The notes under the pieces are model-generated. The model had not been told where the DNA came from. It saw only the letters and a program-made list of their open reading frames with translations, and searched no databases. Shown piece by piece: positions 1-9,312 of a stretch of DNA of 64,000 nucleotides. The stretch comes from an uncultured Flavobacteriales bacterium. GTDB lineage: Bacteria; Bacteroidota; Bacteroidia; Flavobacteriales; CAJXXR01. The position numbers and the translations under genes are program-made. The stretch covers positions 62,001-126,000 of the forward strand of contig CAJXXR010000004.1 of NCBI GenBank assembly GCA_913063375.1, written 5' to 3'. Position 1 is the stretch's first letter. Each line of letters starts with the position of its first letter.

Positions 1-190
1 CTAATCCCGAAAAGTCTGGCATTTCAATATCTAGAAATATGACATCCACTTCATTTAACTTGATGAATTTCATTCCATCAAGAGCATTGTCAAATTCACC
101 AACCTGATCTAAACTATCTAATTTAGATATGTAGGATGATATCAATTCTCTTGACATTTTATCGTCGTCAATAACAATACATTTAATCAT
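1..190 (-). CDS. Response regulator receiver domain, partial (3' end off window)
   Basis: This is the first 63 codons of a two-component response regulator. The acidic pocket is visible as three aspartates at residues 8-10 (VIDDD), and the phospho-acceptor Asp54 lies in FLDIEMP. That motif and the N-terminus resemble LytR/AlgR-type regulators of Bacteroidota, so a LytTR DNA-binding domain probably follows beyond the left edge; this is inference. The gene starts with ATG 12 bases after the stop of an Hpt-domain gene, so the two are probably co-transcribed and may form a phosphorelay step. The output domain cannot be seen. Confidence 0.85.
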   Translation of the reverse strand, partial: MIKCIVIDDDKMSRELISSYISKLDSLDQVGEFDNALDGMKFIKLNEVDVIFLDIEMPDFSGL

Positions 191-202
191 ATCTATTCCT
201 AT

Positions 203-547
203 TTAGTTCTCTTGTAATCTTTTTTCAATAAAAAGGTATGCACTATCAATGGTCAAAATGATGTTCTCAAAATTACTTTCTAAGTAAGGTAAATCCTTAG
301 CTTTCATTTTGCGTTCATGAATTTCAAACTCATCAAAAACTTCTACCAATCCGACCATTTTAAAAGAAGGCCTCATCTTATGGAAAATTCCCTTTAAGGA
401 TTCTAGATCTTTATGGTCATATCCTGTTACAATTATAGCCTTAGATTCAATTAATTGATCTAAGAATAATTTGAACATTTGATTGATCAAATCTTGGTCA
501 CCAAAATAAAGTTTGTCTAAAATTTTCTCGTCGAAGATTAATTCCAA
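203..547 (-). CDS. Hpt domain phosphotransfer protein
   Basis: This 114-residue protein has the size and helical pattern of a stand-alone histidine phosphotransfer protein. The candidate phospho-accepting residue is His56 in FHKMRPSFKMVGL, close to the Hpt signature HxxK(x)6-7G but with Arg59 and Pro60 where many families have Lys-Gly. It would pass phosphate between a hybrid histidine kinase and a response regulator, and the receiver-domain gene directly downstream is the obvious partner. The start codon is TTG; the first helices expected of an Hpt domain begin there and no upstream ATG was found. No hybrid kinase is in the window. Confidence 0.75.
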   Translation of the reverse strand: MELIFDEKILDKLYFGDQDLINQMFKLFLDQLIESKAIIVTGYDHKDLESLKGIFHKMRPSFKMVGLVEVFDEFEIHERKMKAKDLPYLESNFENIILTIDSAYLFIEKRLQEN

Positions 548-717
548 TTTTGCTATAATTAAGTTAGGTTATGATTAACGAAATTAACCTATTCAGCCCT
601 TTTAAAAAAGGAATATAATAAAATATATTAATTTAAAGAATTGTCTGAAGAGAAACAGTCGAAATATCTCGAAATTGCCGTTATATTTGACTTTTTCCAG
701 TCTAATTTACTGTTAAA

Positions 718-1332
718 TCAAGCTTTTTTATTGCGTTTTATGATATAGATCTTACTCTCCTCTTTCCGGATAAGTCGTTCAATATTTTTTTGATGTGATA
801 CCAATACTAAAGCTGCAACTGTTATTGCAAAAAATAATAGGGCAGGTTCTGTAACATCAAAAACAAAGATTAACCATAGTGGAAATGAAATTGCTGAAAT
901 TATTGAGCTCAGTGAAACATAATGTGATATACTTAATAAGATTATAAATAAACACAATGAAAGCAATGCGCCTAAGGGGTGCAATGCAAGTACTACACCA
1001 AGTAAACTAGCGATTCCTTTACCTCCCCGAAATCCTGCATATACTGGGAATATATGACCAATAACAGCTATAATACCTAAGGTCACCTGCATTGGGATAT
1101 TATCAGGAGTACCGGATAATAAAACAAGATTGACAGAAGCAAATGCTTTTAATATATCTATAAGTAAGACGGGAATACCCGCTTTTTTTCCTAATACCCT
1201 AAAGGTGTTGGTTGCTCCAGCATTTCCACTTCCATACTCGCGTACGTCAATTTTGTAAAACGCTTTTCCTATCCACACAGCAGTAGGGATAGAACCAATT
1301 AGATAGGCTAGGAGATACAATAATATCTTCAT
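718..1332 (-). CDS. plsY: Acyl-phosphate:glycerol-3-phosphate acyltransferase PlsY
   Basis: PlsY is an integral inner-membrane enzyme that moves the acyl group from acyl-phosphate to sn-glycerol-3-phosphate, the first committed step of phospholipid synthesis. The 204-residue length is typical. Signature loops are present: GSGNAGATN at residues 34-42 followed by Arg45, and a second loop GHIFPVYAGFRGGKG at about 92-106. Several hydrophobic segments fill the rest. The gene lies 65 bases downstream of the 1430-residue gene on the same strand and could be read from the same long transcript. No PlsX gene is in the window. Confidence 0.96.
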   Translation of the reverse strand: MKILLYLLAYLIGSIPTAVWIGKAFYKIDVREYGSGNAGATNTFRVLGKKAGIPVLLIDILKAFASVNLVLLSGTPDNIPMQVTLGIIAVIGHIFPVYAGFRGGKGIASLLGVVLALHPLGALLSLCLFIILLSISHYVSLSSIISAISFPLWLIFVFDVTEPALLFFAITVAALVLVSHQKNIERLIRKEESKIYIIKRNKKA

Positions 1333-1397
1333 AGTTTAATTTCTAACCAAGCTGCAATTTACAAATAATTCACTTTTTATCTAATTTTTCTGTCAAT

Positions 1398-4300
1398 TCA
1401 CCTCTTGAAATCAGGACTAAGTGTTGTTTTAAATCGTTCTCCTTTCTTCTTTTTGTCCTTTGTCTTTTTCTGTATCAGTCGATTATATTTATCTTCTGAA
1501 GAATAGGTGTACAATATATTTCCGTCGATTTCTAAGAAATAATAGCCTCCTTCTTCGAATTCTAGGTAGAAATACCAATAGTCACCCTCAGAATCTGGTC
1601 TATATTGTACATTTCCTTTGACCAATCTGTCCACTTTGGTTCCATTTACATGGTTTAAGCTTAAATATTCTTCAGAACTTTCAAATACTTCTAGATCTTT
1701 ATTCCAGACCATATTGAGCCCTGTGAAAAATAGGTCATTTCGCATGGATGGATGCACAAAATACCTCCCTTTTGCTTTTGCTTTAAAATACCTTTTGCTT
1801 TGTTCTTTTCCAATAACTGCCGCTAAGAAATTTGAAAAGCTTTGCTGGTCTTCATCAGATTGCTCCACATGTTTTAGTTTCCTAACAATATCTTTTCTCA
1901 TCCATTTTAAAGCCTTTTCGGCAATTGGAAAATCAATTCCGAGGTGTAGTTCAAACTGACTTGGTGTTTCTTTATCCTGCTCCCACTGTATGGAACCATA
2001 AGACAAGTCTGACACAAACTTTGAATGACTTAGTTTAAAGAAACCCTCCATTAAATAATTGCAGTCTTGTGTCAAACTAGCATGCTCCTCAGCATGTTTT
2101 CCTTTTATTTTATAGTAATCCCCTTCAAATTCATAATCTAAGGTACCTTCAACAGTTAATAAAGGGAGGTCTAAGTCTGATTTACTATTCGTACAAAATG
2201 CTGGATAGAATTCTAAGGTTTTCGGATTAACCATAAATGAACAAAAGGGGGTTATTTCCATTTCTTCATCTTCTATAAGATACGCCTTAAATTTATCTAA
2301 GCTATCTACATAGGTAAAGGAAGGCCCTTCCAGAACTGCACATGGATCGTGAAATTGTGTCTTTCCATCTGCCATCATCACTCCCAGCTCATCATTAATG
2401 GTCAGGGTTCCTTCAAAAGATATTTGTGGATCTAGGAAAAAGGCATCCTTGGATTCTAATTCTGCAACACCAAAACTTTTTCCTTTTTCGGAAACATGAA
2501 TATCTTCAAAATGTACCGTCTGTTGATTTCCTATTCTGTTGGTATATACAAAATCAGCATTGGCTTGGTAATCATTTTTTCCATAGATATTTACATTGGC
2601 TTTATGGAATTGATATTTTACTTGATTACCGGTATCTATTAATTGAAGGCTTGCATCATTCAAACTGTCTAAAAATCCAATTTCATTCAGACTAAGTATT
2701 TTTTGTTTTGGTTTTATTAGGGCATCCGCAACTTTAACTCCGCGTATGTCCTCAAAGGATAAACTTAAGTCAGAAAGGTTTAATTGTGCTTTATTTCCCC
2801 AAATCTCGAGTGAATCTTGATACGGGTGTATAGAGGTATAACTTCCAATTAATAAACTATCCTTGGTCTCAAAATTAATGTTGTCACTGGCTAGTTCATA
2901 ACTCATACGCTCCATACTCAGTTGATACTGATTGATAGGAAGTAGAAAGTTATTACTTACCCCCTTCGTTCCTGAAATCAGTTTTCGGTCTGAGTTAAGA
3001 TAAATAAGTTGAATATTATCTTGGCTGAGGATGACTTCATCTGTGTGGAAATCTGAAATAGTAGGACTTTGGAATAATCTCAGACTACTGTTTAATGCTT
3101 TCCAAGCTTGGTTTTTTAATTGGATATTTCCTGAATGGCAAATTATGTTTTCTGTAGCTAAGGTTCCATATGCATTTAGTGCGGTATCTGTCATCTCCAA
3201 ACCTCCATTTAGGGAATGGTTGGAATAAAGCTCAAAGGGGGCTAGTTTATTTTTTAGTTCTAGAACGGAGGCCTCTATAAACCAATCCATTCTTAGGTCG
3301 GTCCCCTTTAAACTAGGGATTGAAAATGGGGCTAACGCGGGACGTGTTGTTGATTTCGATACCTCTGCAAATGCGTAATTTGGATAAAATTCTACACTAT
3401 CTGCGGTAAGGTATAATCCGTTATAATCCATTTGTCCAACACCCGTAAGTCCGTTATTTGTTAAGGTGATAATATTGGAATATTTACCTTTTTGATACAA
3501 GGAATATTTTCCTTTTGTTTTGTGTTTGAAGCCTAGTTCTTGTTGTTTATTTAGGACAAGTGTTTCCTGAATTTCTGGAAATATATTTGCACTGACTAAT
3601 TTCCCTTCAAAGGTTAGAGCTGTGGTCTTAAGCTTTTTCAATGCACTTAATTTGAAAGGTTCTAGCTCAAAATAGAATTCTTCACGTTCATAAATCCCTT
3701 CTTTTATAAGCTCATAAAAAACATAAGATTTTTCTTCCGTTGTCAGCTTAGGATATTGTTTCAGTTTCTTTTTGGAACTTTTATTATTGGGCCTATCAAT
3801 TTCAAGAACACCAGTAAATTCTTGAATCACAGTATTACAAGGTTGTATATGTATACTATCATTTATTGGTAATTCCAATAGGTATCTGACAGAGTCTATG
3901 GCATCAAAATGAAAACTATATTCATCGTAATCAAAATATTGTTCCGTCCCAAAAAATGCGAATTTGGAACATATGGTCGTCCCACTAAAGGACATATCCA
4001 TATTCTCATAAATGTGAATAATTTCATCTTCTGGATAGATGGAAGTCATCTGATTTGTATTAATAGAGACTTCTTTGACTTTATAAATGTCTAATACACC
4101 AGATTCCAAATCTATTATCCCACTTGGACGATTGTTTATATTTGAAATTATTCTTAGTTGATCGTGATCTTTCTTTTTCTTTAAACCTTCATAAAAAGTG
4201 AAGAATCTGTCTTTTATAACAACATATTCTTGAACGGGATCATAATCTATAAATCCATGATTCGTAAATTCAACCAATAGGCCATGTAGGGTATTGGGAT

Positions 4301-5690
4301 CCAATTGGTAAATTTCCTGAACTTCAACTAAGTTGAAGTTTCTAGCCCAATTGTTTTGTTTTGAAAGCCGTTTCAATAAAGAGGTAGGATGTACATTCTC
4401 CATTCCAAACATGCTCAAAAACCAATCAGGGTGAAAATATCTTAACGATTGGTATTTTACAGGTACCAACTGAGACATTTCCTTATTTTCAAAGATTAGT
4501 TGGTTCGTGGATTCATCCCAGTAGCAATGGTCAGCCAAAATATGAATGTCGTGATAACTATCTTCAAAGGGTGTCTGTCTTCCTATAGGATTATCGGGAA
4601 CTGAGGCGTGAAAAAGTCCTTCATCTATGTTGAATTCGAAATCAATCATAGGATGAGATATGGAATCCTGTTTAAAGAAATATTTAAACTTTGCTTCCTT
4701 TGCAATAAAGGTATTCTCTTGAAGCTTGAATTTACGGGTTGCAATTTCAAGTTGTTTCTGCTCTTTATCGTAGAGTAGAAATTTCATTTTTGTGTACTTA
4801 GGGGCATAGGGGGTGAAATCACCATCCACCAATTTTATACCTGTTATAGCTTCTATTGTTGGATGGAAATTTTTTAAAGGAAACATTTCATAACTCTCAA
4901 ATATCATTTGATTATGAGATTCCCCTCGATACCGGAGATTTCCAATTAAGTCCTCTTGGGATAAACTTTTATCTTGGACAAGTACATTTTCCGCAAAGAA
5001 ATTTGCCTGTGTTGTTTGAATTTCAAATCTATTCAGTTTTGCTTTACGCTTAGAAGCTGGGATTCCATATTGTTCCCAATTTATAGTCCCTTCTGAACCA
5101 AAAAAGATACCATCATCTAATTTAAACTCACCTGTTACATTGTGGATATTAAAGGTTTTTCCATCGGATACAAGATGAATGTCAGCGTTAATGAAGTTTA
5201 TAGAAAGGTAAATATTATCCGAAATGGACCAGTTCCCATTGCTACAAAACCACTGATAGTTGGCATTCTGATAGAAACTATTGTTTTTTAAGAAACTACC
5301 AGCATTTTCCAGTACTATATCTGCTCTATCGAAGTAATTATCTTGAATATCTAGTCCTATATTGTACCATAAGGTCTGGAAGTTTTCCTGGCTCAAGGTC
5401 GTTTGTTGATAGGCATTGAAAATTCTAAATAAATTCAAGTACACTGCTTTCGATGCAAATTTCTTTTTACGAAGCATAGCAAACAACTTAAGAAGATTTT
5501 CTTGGTCTTCTTTTGCTAATTCATCTTGATCAAGATGTTGAATGAATGTCCTTCCCTCAGAATAATAGTCTGATCCTTCCAGACCTACCAATTGTTGATA
5601 GATCTGATTTTTCAGTTGCGTTATATTTTTTTGAGCAAAGGAATTCAATCCAGTGAATAGAACGAATAGTATCCAGATTGCTTTTTTCAA
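1398..5690 (-). CDS. Very large exported protein of unknown function (1430 aa)
   Basis: I do not recognise a family. The protein begins with a clear signal peptide (MKKAIWILFVLFTGLNSFAQ, cleavage about residue 20) and has no later transmembrane segment, so it should be periplasmic, outer-membrane-associated or secreted. No T9SS sorting domain and no lipobox are visible. The N-terminal 130 residues look helical. The rest is rich in alternating hydrophobic and polar residues and aromatic residues, suggesting long beta-sheet or beta-helix stretches. The C-terminus is very basic (KKTKDKKKKGERFK). Translation appears to start at a TTG that overlaps the prmA stop as TTGA, which implies translational coupling. 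It sits between prmA and plsY in a minus-strand gene run. Confidence 0.8.
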   Translation of the reverse strand: MKKAIWILFVLFTGLNSFAQKNITQLKNQIYQQLVGLEGSDYYSEGRTFIQHLDQDELAKEDQENLLKLFAMLRKKKFASKAVYLNLFRIFNAYQQTTLSQENFQTLWYNIGLDIQDNYFDRADIVLENAGSFLKNNSFYQNANYQWFCSNGNWSISDNIYLSINFINADIHLVSDGKTFNIHNVTGEFKLDDGIFFGSEGTINWEQYGIPASKRKAKLNRFEIQTTQANFFAENVLVQDKSLSQEDLIGNLRYRGESHNQMIFESYEMFPLKNFHPTIEAITGIKLVDGDFTPYAPKYTKMKFLLYDKEQKQLEIATRKFKLQENTFIAKEAKFKYFFKQDSISHPMIDFEFNIDEGLFHASVPDNPIGRQTPFEDSYHDIHILADHCYWDESTNQLIFENKEMSQLVPVKYQSLRYFHPDWFLSMFGMENVHPTSLLKRLSKQNNWARNFNLVEVQEIYQLDPNTLHGLLVEFTNHGFIDYDPVQEYVVIKDRFFTFYEGLKKKKDHDQLRIISNINNRPSGIIDLESGVLDIYKVKEVSINTNQMTSIYPEDEIIHIYENMDMSFSGTTICSKFAFFGTEQYFDYDEYSFHFDAIDSVRYLLELPINDSIHIQPCNTVIQEFTGVLEIDRPNNKSSKKKLKQYPKLTTEEKSYVFYELIKEGIYEREEFYFELEPFKLSALKKLKTTALTFEGKLVSANIFPEIQETLVLNKQQELGFKHKTKGKYSLYQKGKYSNIITLTNNGLTGVGQMDYNGLYLTADSVEFYPNYAFAEVSKSTTRPALAPFSIPSLKGTDLRMDWFIEASVLELKNKLAPFELYSNHSLNGGLEMTDTALNAYGTLATENIICHSGNIQLKNQAWKALNSSLRLFQSPTISDFHTDEVILSQDNIQLIYLNSDRKLISGTKGVSNNFLLPINQYQLSMERMSYELASDNINFETKDSLLIGSYTSIHPYQDSLEIWGNKAQLNLSDLSLSFEDIRGVKVADALIKPKQKILSLNEIGFLDSLNDASLQLIDTGNQVKYQFHKANVNIYGKNDYQANADFVYTNRIGNQQTVHFEDIHVSEKGKSFGVAELESKDAFFLDPQISFEGTLTINDELGVMMADGKTQFHDPCAVLEGPSFTYVDSLDKFKAYLIEDEEMEITPFCSFMVNPKTLEFYPAFCTNSKSDLDLPLLTVEGTLDYEFEGDYYKIKGKHAEEHASLTQDCNYLMEGFFKLSHSKFVSDLSYGSIQWEQDKETPSQFELHLGIDFPIAEKALKWMRKDIVRKLKHVEQSDEDQQSFSNFLAAVIGKEQSKRYFKAKAKGRYFVHPSMRNDLFFTGLNMVWNKDLEVFESSEEYLSLNHVNGTKVDRLVKGNVQYRPDSEGDYWYFYLEFEEGGYYFLEIDGNILYTYSSEDKYNRLIQKKTKDKKKKGERFKTTLSPDFKR

Positions 5691-6526
5691 ATTTTCTCTA
5701 ATTTGAGCGATGTCCAGTGATTTTTCACTTTCTTATCTAAGATTTCTAGTCCAAGTTCTTGTGCTTTTGCAGCCAGAACTTCAACGTCTTGTTCATAGAA
5801 TCCGCTTAAGAATAAAACACCTCCTTTGATTAATTTTGCGGCATATTTATCCATATCCATCAGCAAGATATTTCGATTAATATTTGCTAGGATTACATCA
5901 AAGTTTTCAGTTCCAATTTTTTCGGCTCCTCCTTCTTTAACTATAATCTCTTCAGTATTATTGTTGGTGATGTTCTCAAGGGTATTTGTATAAGCCCAAT
6001 TGTCTATGTCAATTGCTTCAATGTAAGTGGCTCCTTTTTTGGCAGCTAGAATGGCTAGTATTCCTGTACCGCATCCCATATCAAGTACTTTCTTATTAGC
6101 AACCTCTTCATCCATTAGGAAGGAACACATGAGGTAAGTTGTCTCATGGTGTCCAGTACCAAAAGACATTTTTGGATCAATTACAATGTCATAAATGATA
6201 TTATCCGGAACTGCTTGGAAGGATGCTCGGATGATGCATTTATCCTCAACAATAATTGGAGAAAAACTTTTTTCCCATTCAGCATTCCAATTCTGTTGTT
6301 CAATTTCGTTGATCTCCTTTTCTATGTCAACCAAAAAATCATTTGCCTTGAAATTGGTCTCGTTCCAGAGGTCCTTTTGAATATAGCACTTCAAATATTT
6401 CCCTTCTGTTACAAAACTTTCAAACTCTAGTTCTCCCAATTCAGCTGTTAGAATATCAGCAAATATTTCGTCAGAATCGCAATTGTGACTTTGTCCTAAG
6501 GGGATGGTAAATTCTAAATAATTCAT
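5687..6526 (-). CDS. prmA: Ribosomal protein L11 methyltransferase PrmA
   Basis: PrmA is a cytoplasmic SAM-dependent enzyme that methylates lysines and the N-terminus of ribosomal protein L11. The 279-residue length fits the compact Bacteroidota form. Residues 1-100 form the L11-recognition domain. Then come the family motif SFGTGHHETT (121-130), the SAM-binding motif VLDMGCGTG (147-155) and the ANINRNIL motif in the catalytic domain. The gene starts at ATG 2 bases after the glycosyltransferase stop, and its own stop overlaps the TTG start of the giant exported protein. All three are therefore probably on one transcript. Confidence 0.95.
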   Translation of the reverse strand: MNYLEFTIPLGQSHNCDSDEIFADILTAELGELEFESFVTEGKYLKCYIQKDLWNETNFKANDFLVDIEKEINEIEQQNWNAEWEKSFSPIIVEDKCIIRASFQAVPDNIIYDIVIDPKMSFGTGHHETTYLMCSFLMDEEVANKKVLDMGCGTGILAILAAKKGATYIEAIDIDNWAYTNTLENITNNNTEEIIVKEGGAEKIGTENFDVILANINRNILLMDMDKYAAKLIKGGVLFLSGFYEQDVEVLAAKAQELGLEILDKKVKNHWTSLKLEKI

Positions 6527-6528
6527 GT

Positions 6529-8493
6529 CTAGTTGACTTTACGTCCAAGTTTAGGTAGATTTTTAATCAATAACTTAAAATCATTTCCTACTTGGTATTC
6601 TTTATAATATAGCAAGTTGAGATTGTCAATAACTTGCTGGTTTATATCTTTTTTCTTGAGGATATCGGTGGGGTATAAAATCCCAGGTTTAATTTTCGGT
6701 AATATATCTTCTTGTTTCCCTCCTGGGGCAAATCCCAACCAGGAATTCTGTCCAAATAAGGTGGTAATACAATTTTTAATGAATTCTATAGGATCAAGAA
6801 TCCAAAGAAATAGAATGGGGGAGAGTCCCAGTAATAGTAGGGAACCAATGATATCAAAAATGCGTTTAGCTCTTTTGTTTTCTTTTTTCATTATTCCCAT
6901 AATATCTAGGGTATACAGTTCACCAGTAGCATTGATACTGTTACTACCGATAATGAACTGGCTTTCATTTGGAGCAATTTTAAACTCTAAATCTCCTAGT
7001 TGGATGTCGGACATTAATCCAATGATTTCATTAGAGCTTAGGTTCTTGGAGCAAAAGATAATTTCTTCAATATTGTAGATCCTAATAATTTCTTTCAGAT
7101 CAGCTATGGTCCCTAGGAAACCTTCTTCAGACTCTTCCTCTACAGAAACCTTTCCAACGAAAGAAGCTTTGTTAGCCGTTTGTTGTAGAAGTTGGTTTAC
7201 TCTCTTGTATTCAGCAGCATCCCCTATAATTAGGATTCTCTTTTTTTGATCCGTTTGAAATTGAAAGGATTTTACACCAAGCGCATTCAATACAATTCTA
7301 GACCCAACCAAGGTAATAGCTGTCCAGGCAGAACCTAAAATTATAAGTGCTCTGGAGGTTCTAAATTCTTCACTTAATAGGGCGTAGCCCACTAAAATAG
7401 CAATCGCACCAATACTTACACCTTTGAGAATCCTTAGTAAGCTAATTGGTTTGTCATAGCCTCCATTGAGGTATACTGAACCAAGCCAGAATAGGATATA
7501 TCCAGGAAGGAAAAATTGCATTAAAAAATCTGGATATTGCCCACCAACAACATATAAATGGTTTGCCTCCCAATAGTCTTTTATCAGCCAAAAACCTCCA
7601 GTAATAGTTGCGATATCAAAAACTGGAAGACTGGCCTTTTTCACGAAGTTTTTAGTAATCGAAAGGGTAGCTCTTAGGTATATGGCCAAATTGATTAAGA
7701 AGCTAAAAAGTGCCGCATTTTTCTGTGAAAAGTGCTTTTTAGCAAAAATGATCATGGCATTATAGAATACAAATACGTAGTTCAAGCTACCTTTTTTTGT
7801 GCTTTCACCCTTATAATGGATTATACTAGTATCTGAAAAATATACATTCGTGTTTCCGTCTAAAATTATTCTGTAAGAAAGATCAATATCTTCACCATAC
7901 ATAAAGAAGGTTTCATCTAAGAACCCAATTTTATTAAGGACAGATTTTCTCATGAACATGTAGGCTCCAGAGAGAACTTCAATTTCATGATTTTCTTCTT
8001 TATCAAGAAAGCTAAGATGGTATTGTCCGAACTTTTTGGATTTTGGAAAAATTGTTGACAATCCAAAAATCTTGTAAAAGGCGACAGCCGGTGTAGGCAA
8101 TCCTCTTTTCGATTCAGGTAGGAAATGCCCTTTACCATCCACCATTTTTACACCCAATCCACCAGCTTCAGGATGTTGATCCATATAGTCTATACATTTG
8201 GAAAACGTATCCTCTTGAACTACAGTGTCAGGATTTAAAAGTAGGGCATATTCACCCTTACTTATTTCCAATGCTTGGTTATTTGCTTTAGAAAATCCAG
8301 TATTGTCCTTATTGGCAATTAATTGAATATGCGGGAATTTCTCACGTAGCATTTCCACCGAACCATCAACGGAATTATTATCTACAACAATTACTTCTGC
8401 AGAAATATTTTTACAAGCATTTTGAACAGAGACTAGGCATTGTTCTAAGAAATACTTGACATTATAGTTAACAATTATGATGGATAGTTTCAT
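6529..8493 (-). CDS. GT2 glycosyltransferase fused to a membrane/sugar-transferase-like domain
   Basis: The 654-residue protein has two parts. Residues 1-260 are a family 2 glycosyltransferase (Rossmann start IIIVNYNV, nucleotide-binding VDNNS at 37-41, LNPDT at 86-90, later a GEDIDLS motif). It is followed by about four transmembrane segments, a nucleotide-binding-like segment (KKRILIIGDAAEYKRV), and an end that resembles polyprenyl-phosphate sugar-1-phosphate transferases (RIFDIIGSLLLLGLSPILF). The usual catalytic DELPQ motif is not intact; only QEDILPKIKPG is seen. It likely acts in cell-surface glycan synthesis at the inner membrane. An upstream in-frame TTG at 8502 is possible, but ATG at 8493 starts the domain directly. 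Confidence 0.82.
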   Translation of the reverse strand: MKLSIIIVNYNVKYFLEQCLVSVQNACKNISAEVIVVDNNSVDGSVEMLREKFPHIQLIANKDNTGFSKANNQALEISKGEYALLLNPDTVVQEDTFSKCIDYMDQHPEAGGLGVKMVDGKGHFLPESKRGLPTPAVAFYKIFGLSTIFPKSKKFGQYHLSFLDKEENHEIEVLSGAYMFMRKSVLNKIGFLDETFFMYGEDIDLSYRIILDGNTNVYFSDTSIIHYKGESTKKGSLNYVFVFYNAMIIFAKKHFSQKNAALFSFLINLAIYLRATLSITKNFVKKASLPVFDIATITGGFWLIKDYWEANHLYVVGGQYPDFLMQFFLPGYILFWLGSVYLNGGYDKPISLLRILKGVSIGAIAILVGYALLSEEFRTSRALIILGSAWTAITLVGSRIVLNALGVKSFQFQTDQKKRILIIGDAAEYKRVNQLLQQTANKASFVGKVSVEEESEEGFLGTIADLKEIIRIYNIEEIIFCSKNLSSNEIIGLMSDIQLGDLEFKIAPNESQFIIGSNSINATGELYTLDIMGIMKKENKRAKRIFDIIGSLLLLGLSPILFLWILDPIEFIKNCITTLFGQNSWLGFAPGGKQEDILPKIKPGILYPTDILKKKDINQQVIDNLNLLYYKEYQVGNDFKLLIKNLPKLGRKVN

Positions 8494-8507
8494 AGAAAGC
8501 AAGTGCT

Positions 8508-9122
8508 TTAAATAGATTTGTCGTAAGGTTGTCTTTTTGCAATCGAACGTCCAAGGGTTAGTTCATCGGCAAATTCAAGATTTTCACCAAAGGAGACACC
8601 TCTAGCCAAAGTACTTATTTTTTTATCGAATTTTTCAAGTTGTTTATAAAGGTAAAATTGGGTAGTATCCCCCTCCATAGTTGGACTTAAGGCAAAGATA
8701 ATTTCCTTTATTTCTGGATCCTTTTCCAAGCGAAATTTTAAGGTTTCTATGTGAAGGTCCATAGGCCCAATTCCATCCATAGGAGATATTAGACCGCCTA
8801 AAACATGGTATTTTCCTTTAAACTCAGCCGTGTTTTCTACAGCCATAACATCCCGAATGTCTTCAACTATACATATAATTTCGTCCTCACGGCTAGGGTT
8901 GGAGCAAATTTCACATATATCTGTATCCGAAACATTGTGACATTTTTTACATTCGTGTAAGGCATTTTTCATATTCATGATAGCCTTTGTAAAACGCACA
9001 CTTACGTCCTTATCTTTTTTTAATAAAAATAGGGCTAAACGCAAGGCTGTTTTTTTACCAATACCAGGTAAAATGGATAATTGATCTACTGCTTCCTGTA
9101 AAACTTTCGATGAAAAATTCAT
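8508..9122 (-). CDS. recR: Recombination protein RecR
   Basis: RecR works with RecF and RecO to load RecA at single-strand gaps during DNA repair. The protein has the usual length (204 residues) and full domain order: an N-terminal helix-hairpin-helix (residues 10-35, LPGIGKKTALRLA), a zinc finger with Cys58, Cys61, Cys70 and Cys73, then a Toprim domain starting at about residue 82 (EIICIVED). The C-terminal RGVSFGENLEFADELTL segment with a walker-like tail is also typical. It starts a run of minus-strand genes, with the glycosyltransferase 14 bases downstream. A TAnnTTTG promoter element lies only 5 bases before the ATG. Confidence 0.97.
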   Translation of the reverse strand: MNFSSKVLQEAVDQLSILPGIGKKTALRLALFLLKKDKDVSVRFTKAIMNMKNALHECKKCHNVSDTDICEICSNPSREDEIICIVEDIRDVMAVENTAEFKGKYHVLGGLISPMDGIGPMDLHIETLKFRLEKDPEIKEIIFALSPTMEGDTTQFYLYKQLEKFDKKISTLARGVSFGENLEFADELTLGRSIAKRQPYDKSI

Positions 9123-9127
9123 AGCTT

Positions 9128-9135
9128 CAAAAATA
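9128..9135 (-). promoter_or_regulatory. Bacteroidota -7 promoter element upstream of recR
   Basis: Read on the minus strand the site is TATTTTTG, an exact match to TAnnTTTG. It ends 5 bases before the recR ATG, so transcription would begin at or beside the start codon (leaderless mRNA). A TTG -33 candidate lies about 26 bases upstream, slightly further than the usual 17-23. Confidence 0.4.
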
Positions 9136-9312
9136 GGAAAATTAATGGTAATTCATGAGCTCAATAGATTCGATAATTCAAGGATTAGGAATATGGTTCA
9201 ATCTGTTTTAGCATCCTGTATACTAAATGGACAAAAGCAGATTACTTTTATTCAATTATTGCTATGAAATGCTGAGATTTTTTTGAAACGATAATTTCCT
9301 TATTTTGGTATA

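Noticed and set aside
9145..9267. 40-codon plus-strand ORF upstream of recR (MVIHELNRFDNSR start)
   Set aside because: No homologue is recalled, no promoter or strong start context is seen, and it overlaps the recR promoter region antisense. Length is within chance for AT-rich DNA.
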